From Henckelia pumila (lineage: Eukaryota > Streptophyta > Magnoliopsida > Lamiales > Gesneriaceae), in assembly GCF_033568475.1 (NCBI RefSeq), contig NC_133121.1, positions 83,782,589 to 83,846,588 on the forward strand: a DNA stretch of 64,000 nucleotides, written 5' to 3'. The notes under the pieces were generated by a model. That model worked only from the letters and a program-made list of their open reading frames with translations. It was not told where the DNA came from and made no database searches. This document shows positions 33,143 to 44,113 of this stretch, one piece after another. Both the position numbers and the translations under genes were made by a program. The stretch's first letter is position 1. Every line of letters starts with the position of its first letter.

Positions 33143-34314
33143 AATTTCCCCACACTTAATCCTTGCTCGCCCTCGATCAAGATATGAAAAAAACAACATG
33201 AAAACATAACAAAAACATAAGCAAGAATAAATCATGAATATCATAGCCTCAGAGAAGCTTCTCACACAAAAAAAAGATTAAGAATACTCTCGATATTCAT
33301 GATACATCTTCAGTCAAGTGAACGTGCGTGTGTGTCATGTCATCCCAGCTACATGCAACTTCAAAAGACATAGTTTCAAGACGGTTTTCCGACCTATGAC
33401 ACTTCAGATATAATTTCGCTCCGTCGGATTTTGCACCCGACATTTTTAAAATCCCAATAATTTTCCGCAAAGTTAGCTATAACTAAGATAGGATTCGAAT
33501 TTCAATCCCCTCATCTATAGCCCATATGGAACTACAATCCCATTAAGTCCGCAAATTTAGCTATCGAATAGTGACTAGAATTTCAATCACATTCCAAGCC
33601 CGGATGGAATTGTTATTTTAAAATTTTTCAAAATTTTAACCTCATTCAATCCGCATACTTAGTCAAAAGCAAGATAATTAGGATTTCAATCTCCTTGCTC
33701 ATAACCCGGATGGATTTAATTGGATTTTCATAAAATTTTCATAAAACAAAATATTTTAACAGGTGCGCCCAAGATCGTATATGTCATATCAAAAATATCA
33801 TCAAGATTCAAGAAACTATCAAGTTCCACAGACACCTATTATCGTGCAATGGCCCAACAGTTATCAACATCATATAATATATCGCTACAATTCACTGGTC
33901 AAACATGTGTGCTTAAAAATATTCACTAATCAACCTATGGTTTCTCATGTCCAATCAAGAGAAAAAAAATTTCACCCAAAATTCATTTTTTTCAACTTCA
34001 TCATCATAGGCTAGAAATCATCCTCTACTTATGTACATGAAACAACGACAAAACATTTCAAGAACTATATGCAAATACGCAACAAAAACAAATGCAAAAA
34101 AAAATACAAAACAATGAATGCCCCCCCCCCCCCCCCACTTAGCTAAAGCATTGCCCTCAATGCTTCAGAAACAAAAACAGAACTCCTCTGGTTAAAGTGT
34201 TGACGTTGGTATCCTCTTCGACCTCAGGTGGAATGACAGGGTTGGCATATTGGAACTGGAAAGGAGGCGGGAACGGTACAGCAGGCGGCAATGTGGCAGG
34301 ATCAAGGTCATGCC
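33143..34314 (-). other. D1 3' noncoding region
   Basis: No credible coding region is present. 33150-33620 is similar to 43590-44113 (CTCGCCCTCGATCAAG and ACATGCAACTTCAAAAGAC occur here in related form). A C16 run lies at 34121-34136. Confidence 0.65.
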
Positions 34315-35311
34315 TCATATGACGGAATCCAGAGCTTGAAGATTCGCAGTGGTGGCTACCATGAACTCATTATGATGATGGGCAAAGGAAGTCAATTCAT
34401 GGACGGAGTCAGTAGTGGAGAAACGAAAAGGCTGAGTGGCACGAGTGGGAGCACGACAAGTAGAAACTTGACCATCCTTCACAAAATGCTTAACTTGGTA
34501 TGATTTTTTAGCGTCAACGGCAACTTGATCTACGGGATGCATCGGTTTCACCCATTCCTCATCGCCTCGAGTTTGAACACCGACGGGTATACATAGTGCA
34601 AAAATGATCATTCGAAAGTAAAAACCCAACGCGGAGGAGTAGATCGATCGTCGGATCTCACTATATATCACGTGGCCCACATTGATCGGCCAATCCAAAT
34701 CAAGAGCGTAGAGAAGCAAGGCACGATCAAGGGTAACATCACTTGTATGCAATATGGGCATCATTCGTTTGGTCAGAAGATGTACCAAGTAGTCGGGTTC
34801 AATTTCAAATAGCGCTCTTGAAAAATCTGGGAAGAGACAGGGTCATGCCATGATGCTCCATCATAGGCCAGTTGGGCTAAAATTTCGTCCAAATCCGAGT
34901 CGATCTTGAGACTTTGATAAAGACTGTTATCAATGTTCGGGTTCTCAAGAAAGGCATTTAACTCATTCACCGCAAAAAAAAACTAATTTTCCTCGAACAA
35001 AGGCTTTCCCATCATCCCTCTCCGAAGCATTAGCATAAAATTCACGCACAATTGGGACGATAGCGGCTTGAGGTTGTTTACAAAATATTTTCCAACCACG
35101 TTGTACAAGAGCACGAGAAATATTGCTATCAGAAAAATCTAATTCAATTCCTCGCTCGGAGATTGGGGAATGATGAAGTTTAGCCAAGTCATACCGTTCA
35201 CGAGCCGCTTGATTAACGAACTTTTCGGCCAAGCCTATTGAAGATGCGATTGCTGCGGCTCCTTGAGAAGATGACTCCCCTGTGTGACGACCCTTTTTGG
35301 CCGGCATATTG
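34315..35311 (-). pseudogene. D1 accessory ORF (putative plant transposon protein domain), broken
   Basis: The minus-strand frames are 35385-34963, 34970-34773 and 34788-34315. The likely start is MPAKKGRHTGESS near 35311. The core has SPISERGIELDFSD, RGWKIFCKQPQAAIVPIVRE, FYANASERDD, then WPINVGHVIYSEIRRSI. It is colinear with the ORF at 25839-26846 but clearly diverged. Frameshifts occur near 34970 (A run) and near 34785. Function is unknown. Confidence 0.78.
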
Positions 35312-36227
35312 ATCGAAAGTAGAGAGGCGTGCAAATACCGGGCGAATTCGGTGATCGAAAGACCGGGCCATGCTGAAACATACAAGGTAAGCCAAAACTA
35401 TATCCTACAGGAAGCATGTTATCAAATCATCCATGCATTAGAATGAAGCAGTTTTTTTTTTCTTTTCTGAAACTTTTTCAAGGAAAGGATGGGGAACTCT
35501 CCGTACTTGGAAGATTAGCGGCAGGTGCTTGTGCTGGAATGACTTCAACTTTCCTAAGTAAAATTAAAAACAGATCTGAGAAAAGGTTTACTACGTTCTT
35601 TCCATGGTAATGTGTGTAGACTGTAGAGTGAATTTAGCTCGTGGTTTTTTGGAAGTGTTCAGATAAAGTCAGAAGTCAGTACTATTTGTATTTGGTCGTG
35701 TGCTTGTTCATGGGACAAAATCAAATATTTGGAAGGTCACAATGTTAGTCAAAATCTCGTTCTAACTGTCACCACACATCCTTTCATGCACTAAAAACTA
35801 ACTGTTGATCTATATTTGCTTTCAAATTGACCAGGTTACTTAACCGCTAGATGTCCATAGGTTGCGGTTAGCTGTTGAACCTGGATACAAAATTATGACA
35901 CAGGTAATGGCTGTTTAATCAATTTTTTTCTTTTTATATGAGAGGACGCCTTGCATGTGCGAACAGATGATTGCATCTGTTCTCCCTTTCTTGCAGGTTG
36001 CCTTAAACATGGTAAAAGAGGAAGGTTTTGGATCTTTTTATGACGGTCTAGGACCTTCTCTTATTGGAACATTGCAGTGAATTTTTGCGTTTTTCATTTG
36101 TGAGCTTAAATTATTCTAGAAGTTGTCGTGATATATTGCTGTCCAGGCAGAATAAACTTGAGGTACGTGAACTTAAATTGAACCTGTTCTAAATGCTAGG
36201 GAGAAAATGGATCTCCCCGAAAAATAT

Positions 36228-37475
36228 TGTTGGAGATTTTTGTAGATATATCAAATATATTGTAATTATATTCTAATTATAATATTCCTTAGTTGACTTA
36301 TCATTATTGGAAAGTAGAATTAGCAGTCGTTGGTATCTTCCTTTGTCCACATGAGGTTCATCATCTTTGATCTTTGAAGTACTTTCTAGGCATGGAAGTT
36401 GCTAGAAGTAAAGAAGGAATCTTCATTTCTCAAAGGAAATACATCATTGAGCTACTGAAAGAAACCGGGAAATTGGGATGCAAACCAGTAGGAAGCCCTC
36501 TTGAAAGAAATTGGAAGAGCAAGATCAAAGATGATGAACCTCATGTGGACAAAGGAAGATACCAACGACTGGTTGGTAGGCTGATTTATTTGTCTCTTAC
36601 ACGACCTGACATTACATATGATGTGAGTGTGGTGAGCCAGTACATGCATTCACCTACTCAAAGACATCTAGAGGCTGTAAATCATATTTTGAGATACTTG
36701 AAGGGAACTCCTGGAAGAGGTCTAATGTTCCAAAAGAATGAGAACAGAAGTATTGAAGGATATGTTGATGTTGATTGGGCAGGAAGTGAAGATTGCAAAT
36801 CGACCTCAGGATATTGCACCAAACTGTGGGGCAACTTGGTCACATGGAGGAGTAAAAACAGACAGTTATGGCAAGGAGTAGTGCTGAAGCAGAGTTTCGG
36901 GCTATTGCTAAAGGAGTATGTGAAGTCATATGGCTTGAAAGACTCATGCAAGACTTGCAAATCCCTATTCTAAAACCTATCAAGTTGCATAGTGACAGCA
37001 AATCTGCCATTAGCATTGTGAAGAATCCAGTTCAACATGATAGAATGAAACATGTAAGAATAGATCGAAGTTTCATCAAGAATGAAATTGAGGAAGGAGG
37101 AATCACTTTATGTTACATACCTACGCTTGAACAAGAAGCACACATCCTCACGAAAGGTCTCACTAAGCCAAATCATGAAAGCTTACTTATCAAGCTTGGA
37201 ATGAAAAATATTTATTCCTAAGCTTGAGGGGGAGTGTTGGAGATTTTTTGTAGATATATCAAATATATTGTAATTATATTCTAATTGTAATATTCCTTAG
37301 TTGACTTATCATTATTGGAAAGTAGAATTAGCAGGATTTTGATGTATCAATTAGAGATTCTCTTGATTAGGATTTTCTTTAGTTAGATTCCTCTGTATAT
37401 GGTCGAGTGTGTATATATTCTGTACAAAGTTTCATAATTAATTAAGCAAGAATATTTCATTCAACTCTTGTTTCA
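36228..37475 (+). mobile_element. Element G: internally deleted Ty1/copia element in a carrier exon
   Basis: It is flanked by AATAT at 36223-36227 and 37476-37480. The 3' LTR is 37235-37475 (TGTTGGAG ... GTTTCA, 241 bp) and is preceded by the polypurine tract TTGAGGGGGAG. Only about the first 97 bp of the 5' LTR remain (36228-36324). The sequence then passes into the end of pol. Primer site, gag, integrase and most of RT are missing. Confidence 0.92.
36374..37221 (+). pseudogene. Element G copia RT end and RNase H
   Basis: The frame at 36374-36973 starts at KYFLGMEVARSKEGIFISQR and includes RYQRLVGRLIYLSLTRPDI, LRYLKGTPGRGL and DVDWAGSEDCKSTSGYC, the copia RNase H start. A shift near 36870 leads to frame 36868-37221 (MARSSAEAEFRAIAKGVCEV, LHSDSKSAISIVKNPVQHDR), ending at TAA beside the LTR. 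All of this is typical of Ty1/copia pol. Confidence 0.9.
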
Positions 37476-38514
37476 AATATCAAAAAAGGACTGGAGCATC
37501 CCTGATGACAGCACTGGCGTCGGCCACTGTATCCACAACCTTGTGCTATCCTCTGGACACAACTAGACGACAAATGCAAATGAAGGGTACTCCTTATGTG
37601 ACAAATTTGGATGCTTTTCCAGGTACAACGGCACACTACTTACTCTACATCAATTTTTGGAATACATTTAGAATAAGTTCAATATTTCACCTTTTTCTGG
37701 TAGTTTTTCATGGCATAAGCATAAACTTAATGCATCTGATGCATACGCTGGAATTATATCACTGCATATGAAATGTCGGTTGAGGCTTTACACCCCAATG
37801 TGATGAGTGAGCGAACTGTAATTGACCACCCTAAATTGATCTCTCTTGACATACCATGATTCTTCAACATTTAGCCACAAGTAGGTTATGCATCGTCCTG
37901 ATGTTTCATTGTATGTACTCTTTAGCTGTGCCCCAGCTACAATGATTTTATGAAATTGTGTATTGAGTTTGATTGAGTAAATGTACGTATTCATTCATAT
38001 ATAAAAGCTTGCATAATGAGATTAGAGAAAATAATTGCCTTCATACCTTGTATTTTTTGCTTGGGTACTCAAGTTTCTTACCACCAGAAGTTGCTAATTG
38101 TCTAGTTGAACATTTTGATTTAGGCACTGTGGCGCGTGATGGCGTTGTGGGATTCTACAGGGGTTTTGTGGCAAATGCATTGAAGTTCGTACCCAACAGC
38201 AGGTTTGCATCTCTTTCTTTCTGACTAACATATGCACAACAATTTATTCATTGAGATTATTATACATCGCTATCAGAATCTGAGGCAATTTTTGATTTCG
38301 TTTTCAAAAAAACAATCCGAAACCGAGTTCTCTAAAAACAGCTTCCTACAAGCTAACAATTTTGCTAATTAGTTCCTTTTTTTCTTTTCGAACCTCATCT
38401 ACAGGATAAGGCTTGCGACCTCGAAGAAGGAATTTAAAAAAAATTCTATTGCTTATTGAGTTATTGAATTGATACAGGTATTATTCATATTTCTGCCTGT
38501 GTATTTCTAGGATA

Positions 38515-38830
38515 CTAGCGACTTAGCACACGTGTTGCGTGTGTAAAATATTATATATAAATATAATGTATTGTATATTGACTAATTTGTTAATTTTAAA
38601 GTGTTTGCTTATCTTTTTTTTGTTTTTTGTTTTTTTTTTCAAATCTAATAAAAATTAGCTATGAATAAAATTTAGTTTTAGATTGATAAAAAGAGATATG
38701 ATAAAAGAATAGATGATGCGAGTAGTTGAGAGAAAATATGGGATATGTGAATTGAAGAGAGTGTACAGGGGTATTAAAGAAAAAAATTGGAGAAAATTTA
38801 TCATGACACCAAAAATAATTAGAATAGGTA
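38515..38830 (-). mobile_element. Possible Helitron, 3' end at 38515 (minus strand)
   Basis: On the minus strand a 6-bp stem hairpin (CACACG-CAACA-CGTGTG, plus 38527-38543) is followed after 8 bases by CTAG and then T. This fits the known Helitron 3' end (hairpin, about 10 bases, CTRR, insertion before T). The body would extend to the right; its 5' end was not located, and 38830 (start of the TA tract) is only a limit. No coding sequence is present. Confidence 0.4.

Positions 38831-38870
<40 letters not shown>
38829..38870. repeat. (TA)n microsatellite
   Basis: An almost pure TA tract. Similar tracts lie at 38930-38959 and 39138-39165 around the foldback. Confidence 0.95.
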
Positions 38871-38873
<3 letters not shown>

Positions 38874-38927
38874 AATTTATTTTATGTTTTAACTATTAAG
38901 AGCACATTGTCACAACCAGCACCTTCT

Positions 38928-38963
<36 letters not shown>

Positions 38964-39134
38964 CATATAAATTTTCAGCTGTCCAACCAATGATGCCCAA
39001 CTCATCCCCGACAACTAAAACCCGGTAGTGGGTTTTAGTGATACGAAATTTTTTTAAAAAAATCAACTAAAACCCGGTAGCGGGTTTTAGTGGTCGGGAA
39101 GGAGTTGGGCAGAAATGGTTGGGCATCTGAAAAT

Positions 39135-39168
<34 letters not shown>

Positions 39169-39225
39169 CATTTATTTTAAGTTTTAACTATTAAAGCACA
39201 TTGTCACAACTGACACTTTCTTGCG
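38871..39225. repeat. Direct repeat of about 60 bp around the TA/foldback block
   Basis: 38871-38930 and 39166-39225 share ATTTATTTTA-GTTTTAACTATTAA and CACATTGTCACAAC. The right copy runs into the LTR of element H at 39202, so the left copy carries about 23 bp of LTR start. The pair encloses two TA tracts and the foldback. Confidence 0.75.
38970..39135. mobile_element. Foldback/MITE-like hairpin in a TA tract
   Basis: It starts AATTTTCAGCTGTCCAACC and ends GGTTGGGCATCTGAAAATT, with arms complementary over about 45 bp. Inside, AAAACCCGGTAGTGGGTTTT and AAAACCCGGTAGCGGGTTTT are each palindromic. There is no ORF. The transposon family is not identified. Confidence 0.65.
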
Positions 39226-39626
39226 CATTCGGGAAGATTCTAATGCATGTGGCAAGGTAGAGGTTGTGCATATTCTAGAAGTCTCTACAATATTCAAGAT
39301 ATAGGTTTATGTAGAACTCTCTAGAATTTACTTGTATATAAATGACTTGTATAGAAACTTGTAGAAAGTAGACTTTAGATTGGTGTAGATGGAAGAATCT
39401 AGAAAAATGTAGATTGTAGGGAGCTAAACTATAAAAGGGTGCCCGCCCTCATTTGTAAACCACCAAGTTGGAAATCAATACAAAGCATTCTCCAAGATTT
39501 CTTGTGTTCTTATTCAAACACTTACACACACACTTGCGCAACAAAGGCTGCTTTGCTAGTACTCGCGAGGGGCGTAGTCAAGGAGCAAAGGCTGAACATG
39601 ATCTTAGAAGGGCTAAGTACGTGACA
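39202..39626 (+). repeat. Element H 5' LTR (425 bp)
   Basis: It starts TGTCACAACTG and ends GTACGTGACA, giving perfect 6-bp terminal inverted repeats TGTCAC/GTGACA. A TATA box lies in AAACTATAAAAGGG near 39427. Confidence 0.88.
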
Positions 39627-39641
39627 AGTGGTATCAGAGCC
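39627..39641 (+). other. Element H primer-binding site
   Basis: AGTGGTATCAGAGCC directly follows the LTR and matches the initiator tRNA-Met primer site. Confidence 0.9.
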
Positions 39642-39670
39642 CGGTTGGGTTCAATTCATCGTAATTGATC

Positions 39671-41071
39671 ATGGCAGGGCAAGATGCTGGTTCATCCGCT
39701 ATGAACGAGGAGCGCGGAAGAGATACCACGCCTGACCAAGGTAAGAAGCATCGGGATGCTAGCAAGACTCGAGGGGAAGGAACTTGGGATAAAGTTATGG
39801 CGGAATTATCCGAACGAGTTGAGAAGTCCGAGCATACTTTGGAGACATTGGAGGGCCATGTCTTGTCGGAACTTGACTCAGTGAAGGAGAATATTCAAGG
39901 GCTCCATGAAGCAATCATAGCATGAGACGATCGCATCGCTCGAATTGAGGAGATGTTTGAATCCCTCCAAGCTTGCATCGAGGGGATGCATGAAGATGTG
40001 ACGCTATGCAAACGAGTTGCTACCATCGATGGAGGAAGCCAATCCGTTAAAGCTCCAAAGATCGAGTTGCCTAAGCCAATGAGCTTTGGTGGAAAGAGGG
40101 ATACCAAGGAAGTCGAAAAATTCTTGTGGCAAATGGAGGTCTATTTTGAGGGTCTCAAATTGCAGGATGAGACAACCAAGGTACGTACTGCTACTTTGTA
40201 TCTTACTGATACTGCGATGTTGTGGTGGCATCGCAAACATGCAAACATAGAAAAGGGGTTGTGCCGAGTCGATACTTGGGAAGAGTTCTCCAAGGAACTC
40301 AAACACCACTTTTACCCAGAGAATTTGGTGTACGAGGCTCGCAAGAAGTTAAGGGAACTAAAACACCGGACAACCATCCCTGACTATGTCAACGAATTCA
40401 CTACTCTTGTTCTTCAAATTCCAAAGATGGATGAGGAAGATCTCATCTTCCACATCATTGATGGGTTGCAACATTGGGCCAAGCAAGAGATACAACGTCG
40501 AGATCTAAAAACCTTGGATGATACTATTGCCGCCGCCGAATCCTTGTCCGAGTACCAACGTAGCAACGATGGTTCCAAGCAAAAGAAAGATGTAAGCAAC
40601 TCGGGTAAAGGTGGGGGAGAAAAGGAGTTCAAAAAGAACTACTTCCAAGTTAAGACTGGCGACAAGAGGCACGGGGACAAACGCAACGACTATGAAGATA
40701 ATAAAAAGGCTTTTGTCCCTAAAGGTGGTTGTTTTGTATGCAAAGGGCCTCATGCAATGAGTAACTGCCCAAAGCTCGGTTTTTTGTCGGCCATACTTGA
40801 AGGCGGTGAAGCTAATGATGCGGAGGCCGAACACATGGGATCCGTCCAAATCCTAAATTATTTGAAAGCCAAGCCATTGACCACTACATCAAGCAAGGGG
40901 CTCATGTACGTGGAGGCAAAGATCAATGACAAACTTACTAAGGCAATGGTTACCACCACGGAGAGAAGTCGACCACAAGATCGAGTTGGAACCTGGTGCC
41001 AAGCCACCCGCCATGGCACCCTATCGCATGGCACCGCCCGAGCTAGAGGAGCTTCGGAAACAACTCACTGA
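39671..41071 (+). pseudogene. Element H gag, one nonsense codon, fused to RT by a deletion
   Basis: The ATG at 39671 starts MAGQDAGSS. A TGA at 39923 interrupts the N-terminal coiled-coil region, and the same frame resumes to 41071. The gag core has VEKFLWQMEVYFEGLKLQDE, LYLTDTAMLWWHRKHA, FSKELKHHFYPENLVYEARK and IIDGLQHWAKQEIQRRDL. A knuckle-like CFVCKGPHAMSNC follows. The frame then reaches [14 protein letters not shown], where a protease DTGATH motif is expected. Instead the sequence jumps to the start of RT, so the tail after about 40950 is out-of-frame RT. Confidence 0.85.
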
Positions 41072-42224
41072 GCTACTAGATTCCGGACGTATTCGACCAT
41101 CGAAAGCACCATATGGCGCTCCCGTACTTTTTCAAAAGAAGCAAGATGACTCATTGAGGATGTGTGTGGACTATTGGGCGCTTAACAAGGTAACAATAAA
41201 GAACAAGTACCCCATCCCATTGATAGCTGATTTGTTTGATCGTCTTGGTCAAGCCAAGTACTACACAAAGATGGATTTACAAAAAGGGTACTATCAAGTT
41301 CGAATTTCCGATGGGGACGAGCCCAAGACAACATGCATCACTTGATATGGATCTTTTGAGTGGCTCGTCATGCCATTTGGTCTCACCAACGCGGCGGCAA
41401 CATTTTGTACACTCATGAACAAGATCTTTCATCCTTATGTTGACAAGTTCATGGTGGTGTACTTGGATGACATAGTTATCTATAGCCACACATTGGAGGA
41501 GCATGCCCAACATCTCCAAACAGTGTTCCAAGTTTTAAGGGAAAATGAGCTCTACGTGAAAAAGGAAAAGTGTTCCTTTGCACAAGAGACCGTTCAATTC
41601 TTGGGGCACACTATTGAGCATGGGAAGCTCAAGATGGACGAAAGCAAGGTTCGTGCCATCATGGATTGGGAACCGCCAACCAAGGTAACCGAACTCTGTT
41701 CTTTCCTTGGGCTAGTCAATTACTATCGCAGGTTCATAAAAGGGTATTCCGCTAGAGCGGCACCGCTGACGGATCTTCTTAAGAAGAACCGGCCATGGGG
41801 ATGGTCGGACGCATGTGCCAAAGCCTTTGATTACTTAAAAGCAATGGTAAGCAAGGAACCTGTCCTAGCTTTGCCAGACTTTGGCAAAGAGTTTTAAGTG
41901 CAAACGGATGCTTCTGATTTTGCTATTGGGGGAGTTCTAATGCAAGAAAGACACCCCATAGCCTATGAAAACCGAAAGCTCAACGAGACGGAGAGGCGAT
42001 ACATGGTGCAAGATAAGGAGATGACTGCCATCATCCACTGCCTAAGGGTGTGGCGACATTATTTTTTAGGATCTTGGTTCTCCGTCAAGACCGATAATGT
42101 TGCCACTAGCTACTTTCAGAGTCAGAAGAAGTTTAGTCCCAAGCAAGCTAGGTGGCAAGACTTCTTAGCCGAGTTCGACTTTGTGCTTGAGTACCGGCCA
42201 GACAAAGTGGTAGCGCTAAGTCGC
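40955..42224 (+). pseudogene. Element H RT and RNase H, truncated
   Basis: The frames are 40926-41345, 41370-41897 and 41898-42278. RT begins [20 protein letters not shown] and has [50 protein letters not shown] and [13 protein letters not shown] at 41343 replaces an expected Arg/Tyr-block codon and a TAA at 41895 precedes VQTDASDFAIGGVLMQ. RNase H ends in KVVALSR at about 42222, where D2 LTR sequence starts. Confidence 0.87.
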
Positions 42225-43589
42225 GTCACACCCAAATTACCAACTCAGTCAGATAACCACGATAATGTAGTAGTGTGAGTAGAGATCGTTCCCACGAGGA
42301 AGGGTAAATTTAATGTATTCTAAGTAAACTAAAGGGGGGTTTTGAGTTTTTCGACTTAACTACAGAAAATTTAAACAATTAAAGAAAAGTATTATCACTA
42401 GCATGCAAGAAAGAAAATTTAACTGAAGAAATCAATAAGAGACAAGCCTTGGTATCGGTCGACTACACCCTTGATATTTATTCATTCAATCATCGATTTC
42501 CTAAAAATAATTAATCCTATAAAATATTCGTCATTGGAAATCAAATTCCTGTTTCACATTAATTTTAGTTAATTAGACACCAGCGTTCTAAATTAACCCT
42601 TACCAATAAATTAATCCGGATTCCAGCGATCTAGATTTAAATCTAATGTAGCATTCAAACGAGTAAAACTGACGAACCTAGACAACACAAACACCAGCGG
42701 TTGTATTTAGCCTAGTCAAAAATAGATCCTACGATTTAATAAATTCAACAGCAGAAAATATCAAATTTAGTTGCTTCGCAAATTAGTTTATTCAAACAAT
42801 TACGGATTTGAATTCTAATTTAGCTGTAGTTTGCATAACCAAATCCAAAGATGGCCAATCCGAAAATTTCGCATACAAACATGAAATAAAACTAATCAAC
42901 TATTGATACTCAATAAAGATTAAAACATGAAAATCAATTCTCATGAATAAATTATATCAAGGTTTCGTCTCCCTCAACCAAGAATAAAATTTTAGCTACA
43001 ACGATTCATCAAAAACTCAAGAAAAATTCAAAAGAAAAGAAGAAAACTTGAGAGAGAGATGTCAACAAAACCTAGCCGCCTTCGAGATTGTAAAAGTCTG
43101 ATAATTAATCTCTCAAAAACGGAATTAAAACCTAATAAAAGCCTAAAGTACAAAATAAAAGAGTTCCCAAAAATAAAAATTCTTTCCCGAACAGCTGTGC
43201 TCGCTCGATCGGTAAACATTGGCCGATCGAGCGAGCCAAAATTCCCGAACCTACTGTTTTGCAAAATACGCACGCCGCTCTATCGGTTGAAAGTTGCGGA
43301 TCGAGCGGCTGAAAATTTCATAGCTACTGTCTTCATCATATAGGCGTCGCTTGATCGGGTGAAAGTTGCAGATCGATCGGCCACAATCCTTCAGAAAATT
43401 TCCAGCATTTTCATGACTCCAAAGTTCCGTCCAAGTCCGCCAAAATATACGACCTAACCACAAAACCGGAGAACAAATCATGCAAACAAAGAATATGAAA
43501 TACGAACAAAATACATAAATAAAACATGTAAACTAATGCAAAACAACAACAAAATGACATTAACAAATGCAATAAAAACATAACTATCA
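42225..43589 (-). repeat. D2 LTR (Athila-like, minus strand)
   Basis: The right end is AACTATCA (TGATAGTT on the minus strand), followed by the polypurine tract AAGTGTGGGGGAGTT (minus strand). The left part has the U5-like phrase AGAGATCGTTCCCACGAGG. A palindrome array lies at 43195-43385 (CTCGATCGG and CCGATCGAG around 8-10 bp loops). It is similar to the D1 LTR but diverged. The left border is approximate. No genes. Confidence 0.72.
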
Positions 43590-44113
43590 AACTCCCCCAC
43601 ACTTACTCCTTACTCACCCTCAAGTAAGTCATGCAAAATAAAATAAAACAGAACAAACACATAAGTAAGGACGATCATGCATACTATAGCCTCAGAAAAG
43701 ACTTTTCACAAAAACAGGTGCACATGTACTCTCGATCATCAATGATACACCTTCAGTCGAATGCAAACGTGTGTGTGTGACATGTTATCCCAGTTACATG
43801 CAACTTCAAAAGACAAAGCTTCAAGACTGTTTGTCGACCTAAAAACAATTCAGTGCAAGTCTCACAATCAAGAACCCTCCTCTCAACAATCCTTCAACAC
43901 AACACAACTTCCTTGAGAATAATTACGCACCATCGGATTTTGCATCCAACATTTTTAAAATTCCAATAATTACCCGCAGACTTAGCTATAACTAGATAGG
44001 ATTCAAATTTCAATCCCCTCGTCTATAGCCCGGATGAAACTACAATCCCATGGAATCCGCAAACTTAGCTATGAAATAGTGAATAGAATTCCATTAACAT
44101 TCCAAGCCCGGTG
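43590..44113 (-). other. D2 internal remnant
   Basis: Noncoding sequence homologous to 33143-33620 of D1 (CCCACACTTACTCCTTACTC, then TACATGCAACTTCAAAAGAC). It ends at AAGCCCGG near 44113, where an element E LTR fragment takes over. Confidence 0.65.

Larger units (their letters stand above)
35480..38440 (+). pseudogene. Plastid-type ADP,ATP carrier (mitochondrial carrier family) pseudogene fragment
   Basis: Exon-like pieces in order: 35482-35557 (LGRLAAGACAGMTSTF), 35835-35903 (RLRLAVEPGYKIMTQ), 35997-36080 (VALNMVKEEGFGSFYDGLGP), 36193-36227 plus 37476-37621 (MDLPEKYQ, then TALASATVSTTLCYPLDTTR), 38124-38202 (DGVVGFYRGFVANALKFVPN) and 38405-38436 (IRLATSKKEF). The order and wording match the C-terminal half of plant envelope/thylakoid ADP,ATP carriers. 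Several pieces have AG/GT intron borders. Defects are a TAA in the usual TYPLDV motif at 35835-35860, loss of the segment between GTLQ and AVNFCVFHL, a TGA after it, and element G inside the fourth exon. The N-terminal half is absent; D1 sequence ends at about 35405. Neither a gene nor a transcript is claimed. Confidence 0.85.
39202..42224 (+). mobile_element. Element H: Ty3/gypsy retrotransposon, 3' part missing
   Basis: It starts with a 425-bp LTR and a tRNA-Met primer site, then gag, RT and RNase H on the plus strand. Most of the protease region is deleted. Integrase and the 3' LTR are absent, since D2 LTR sequence begins at about 42225. The RT wording ([28 protein letters not shown]) is of Ty3 type; the clade was not assigned. 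Confidence 0.88.

Noticed and set aside
36374..37221. Copia pol as part of a host gene fused to the carrier
   Set aside because: The LTR remnants and the AATAT duplication show that it is a later insertion in an exon.
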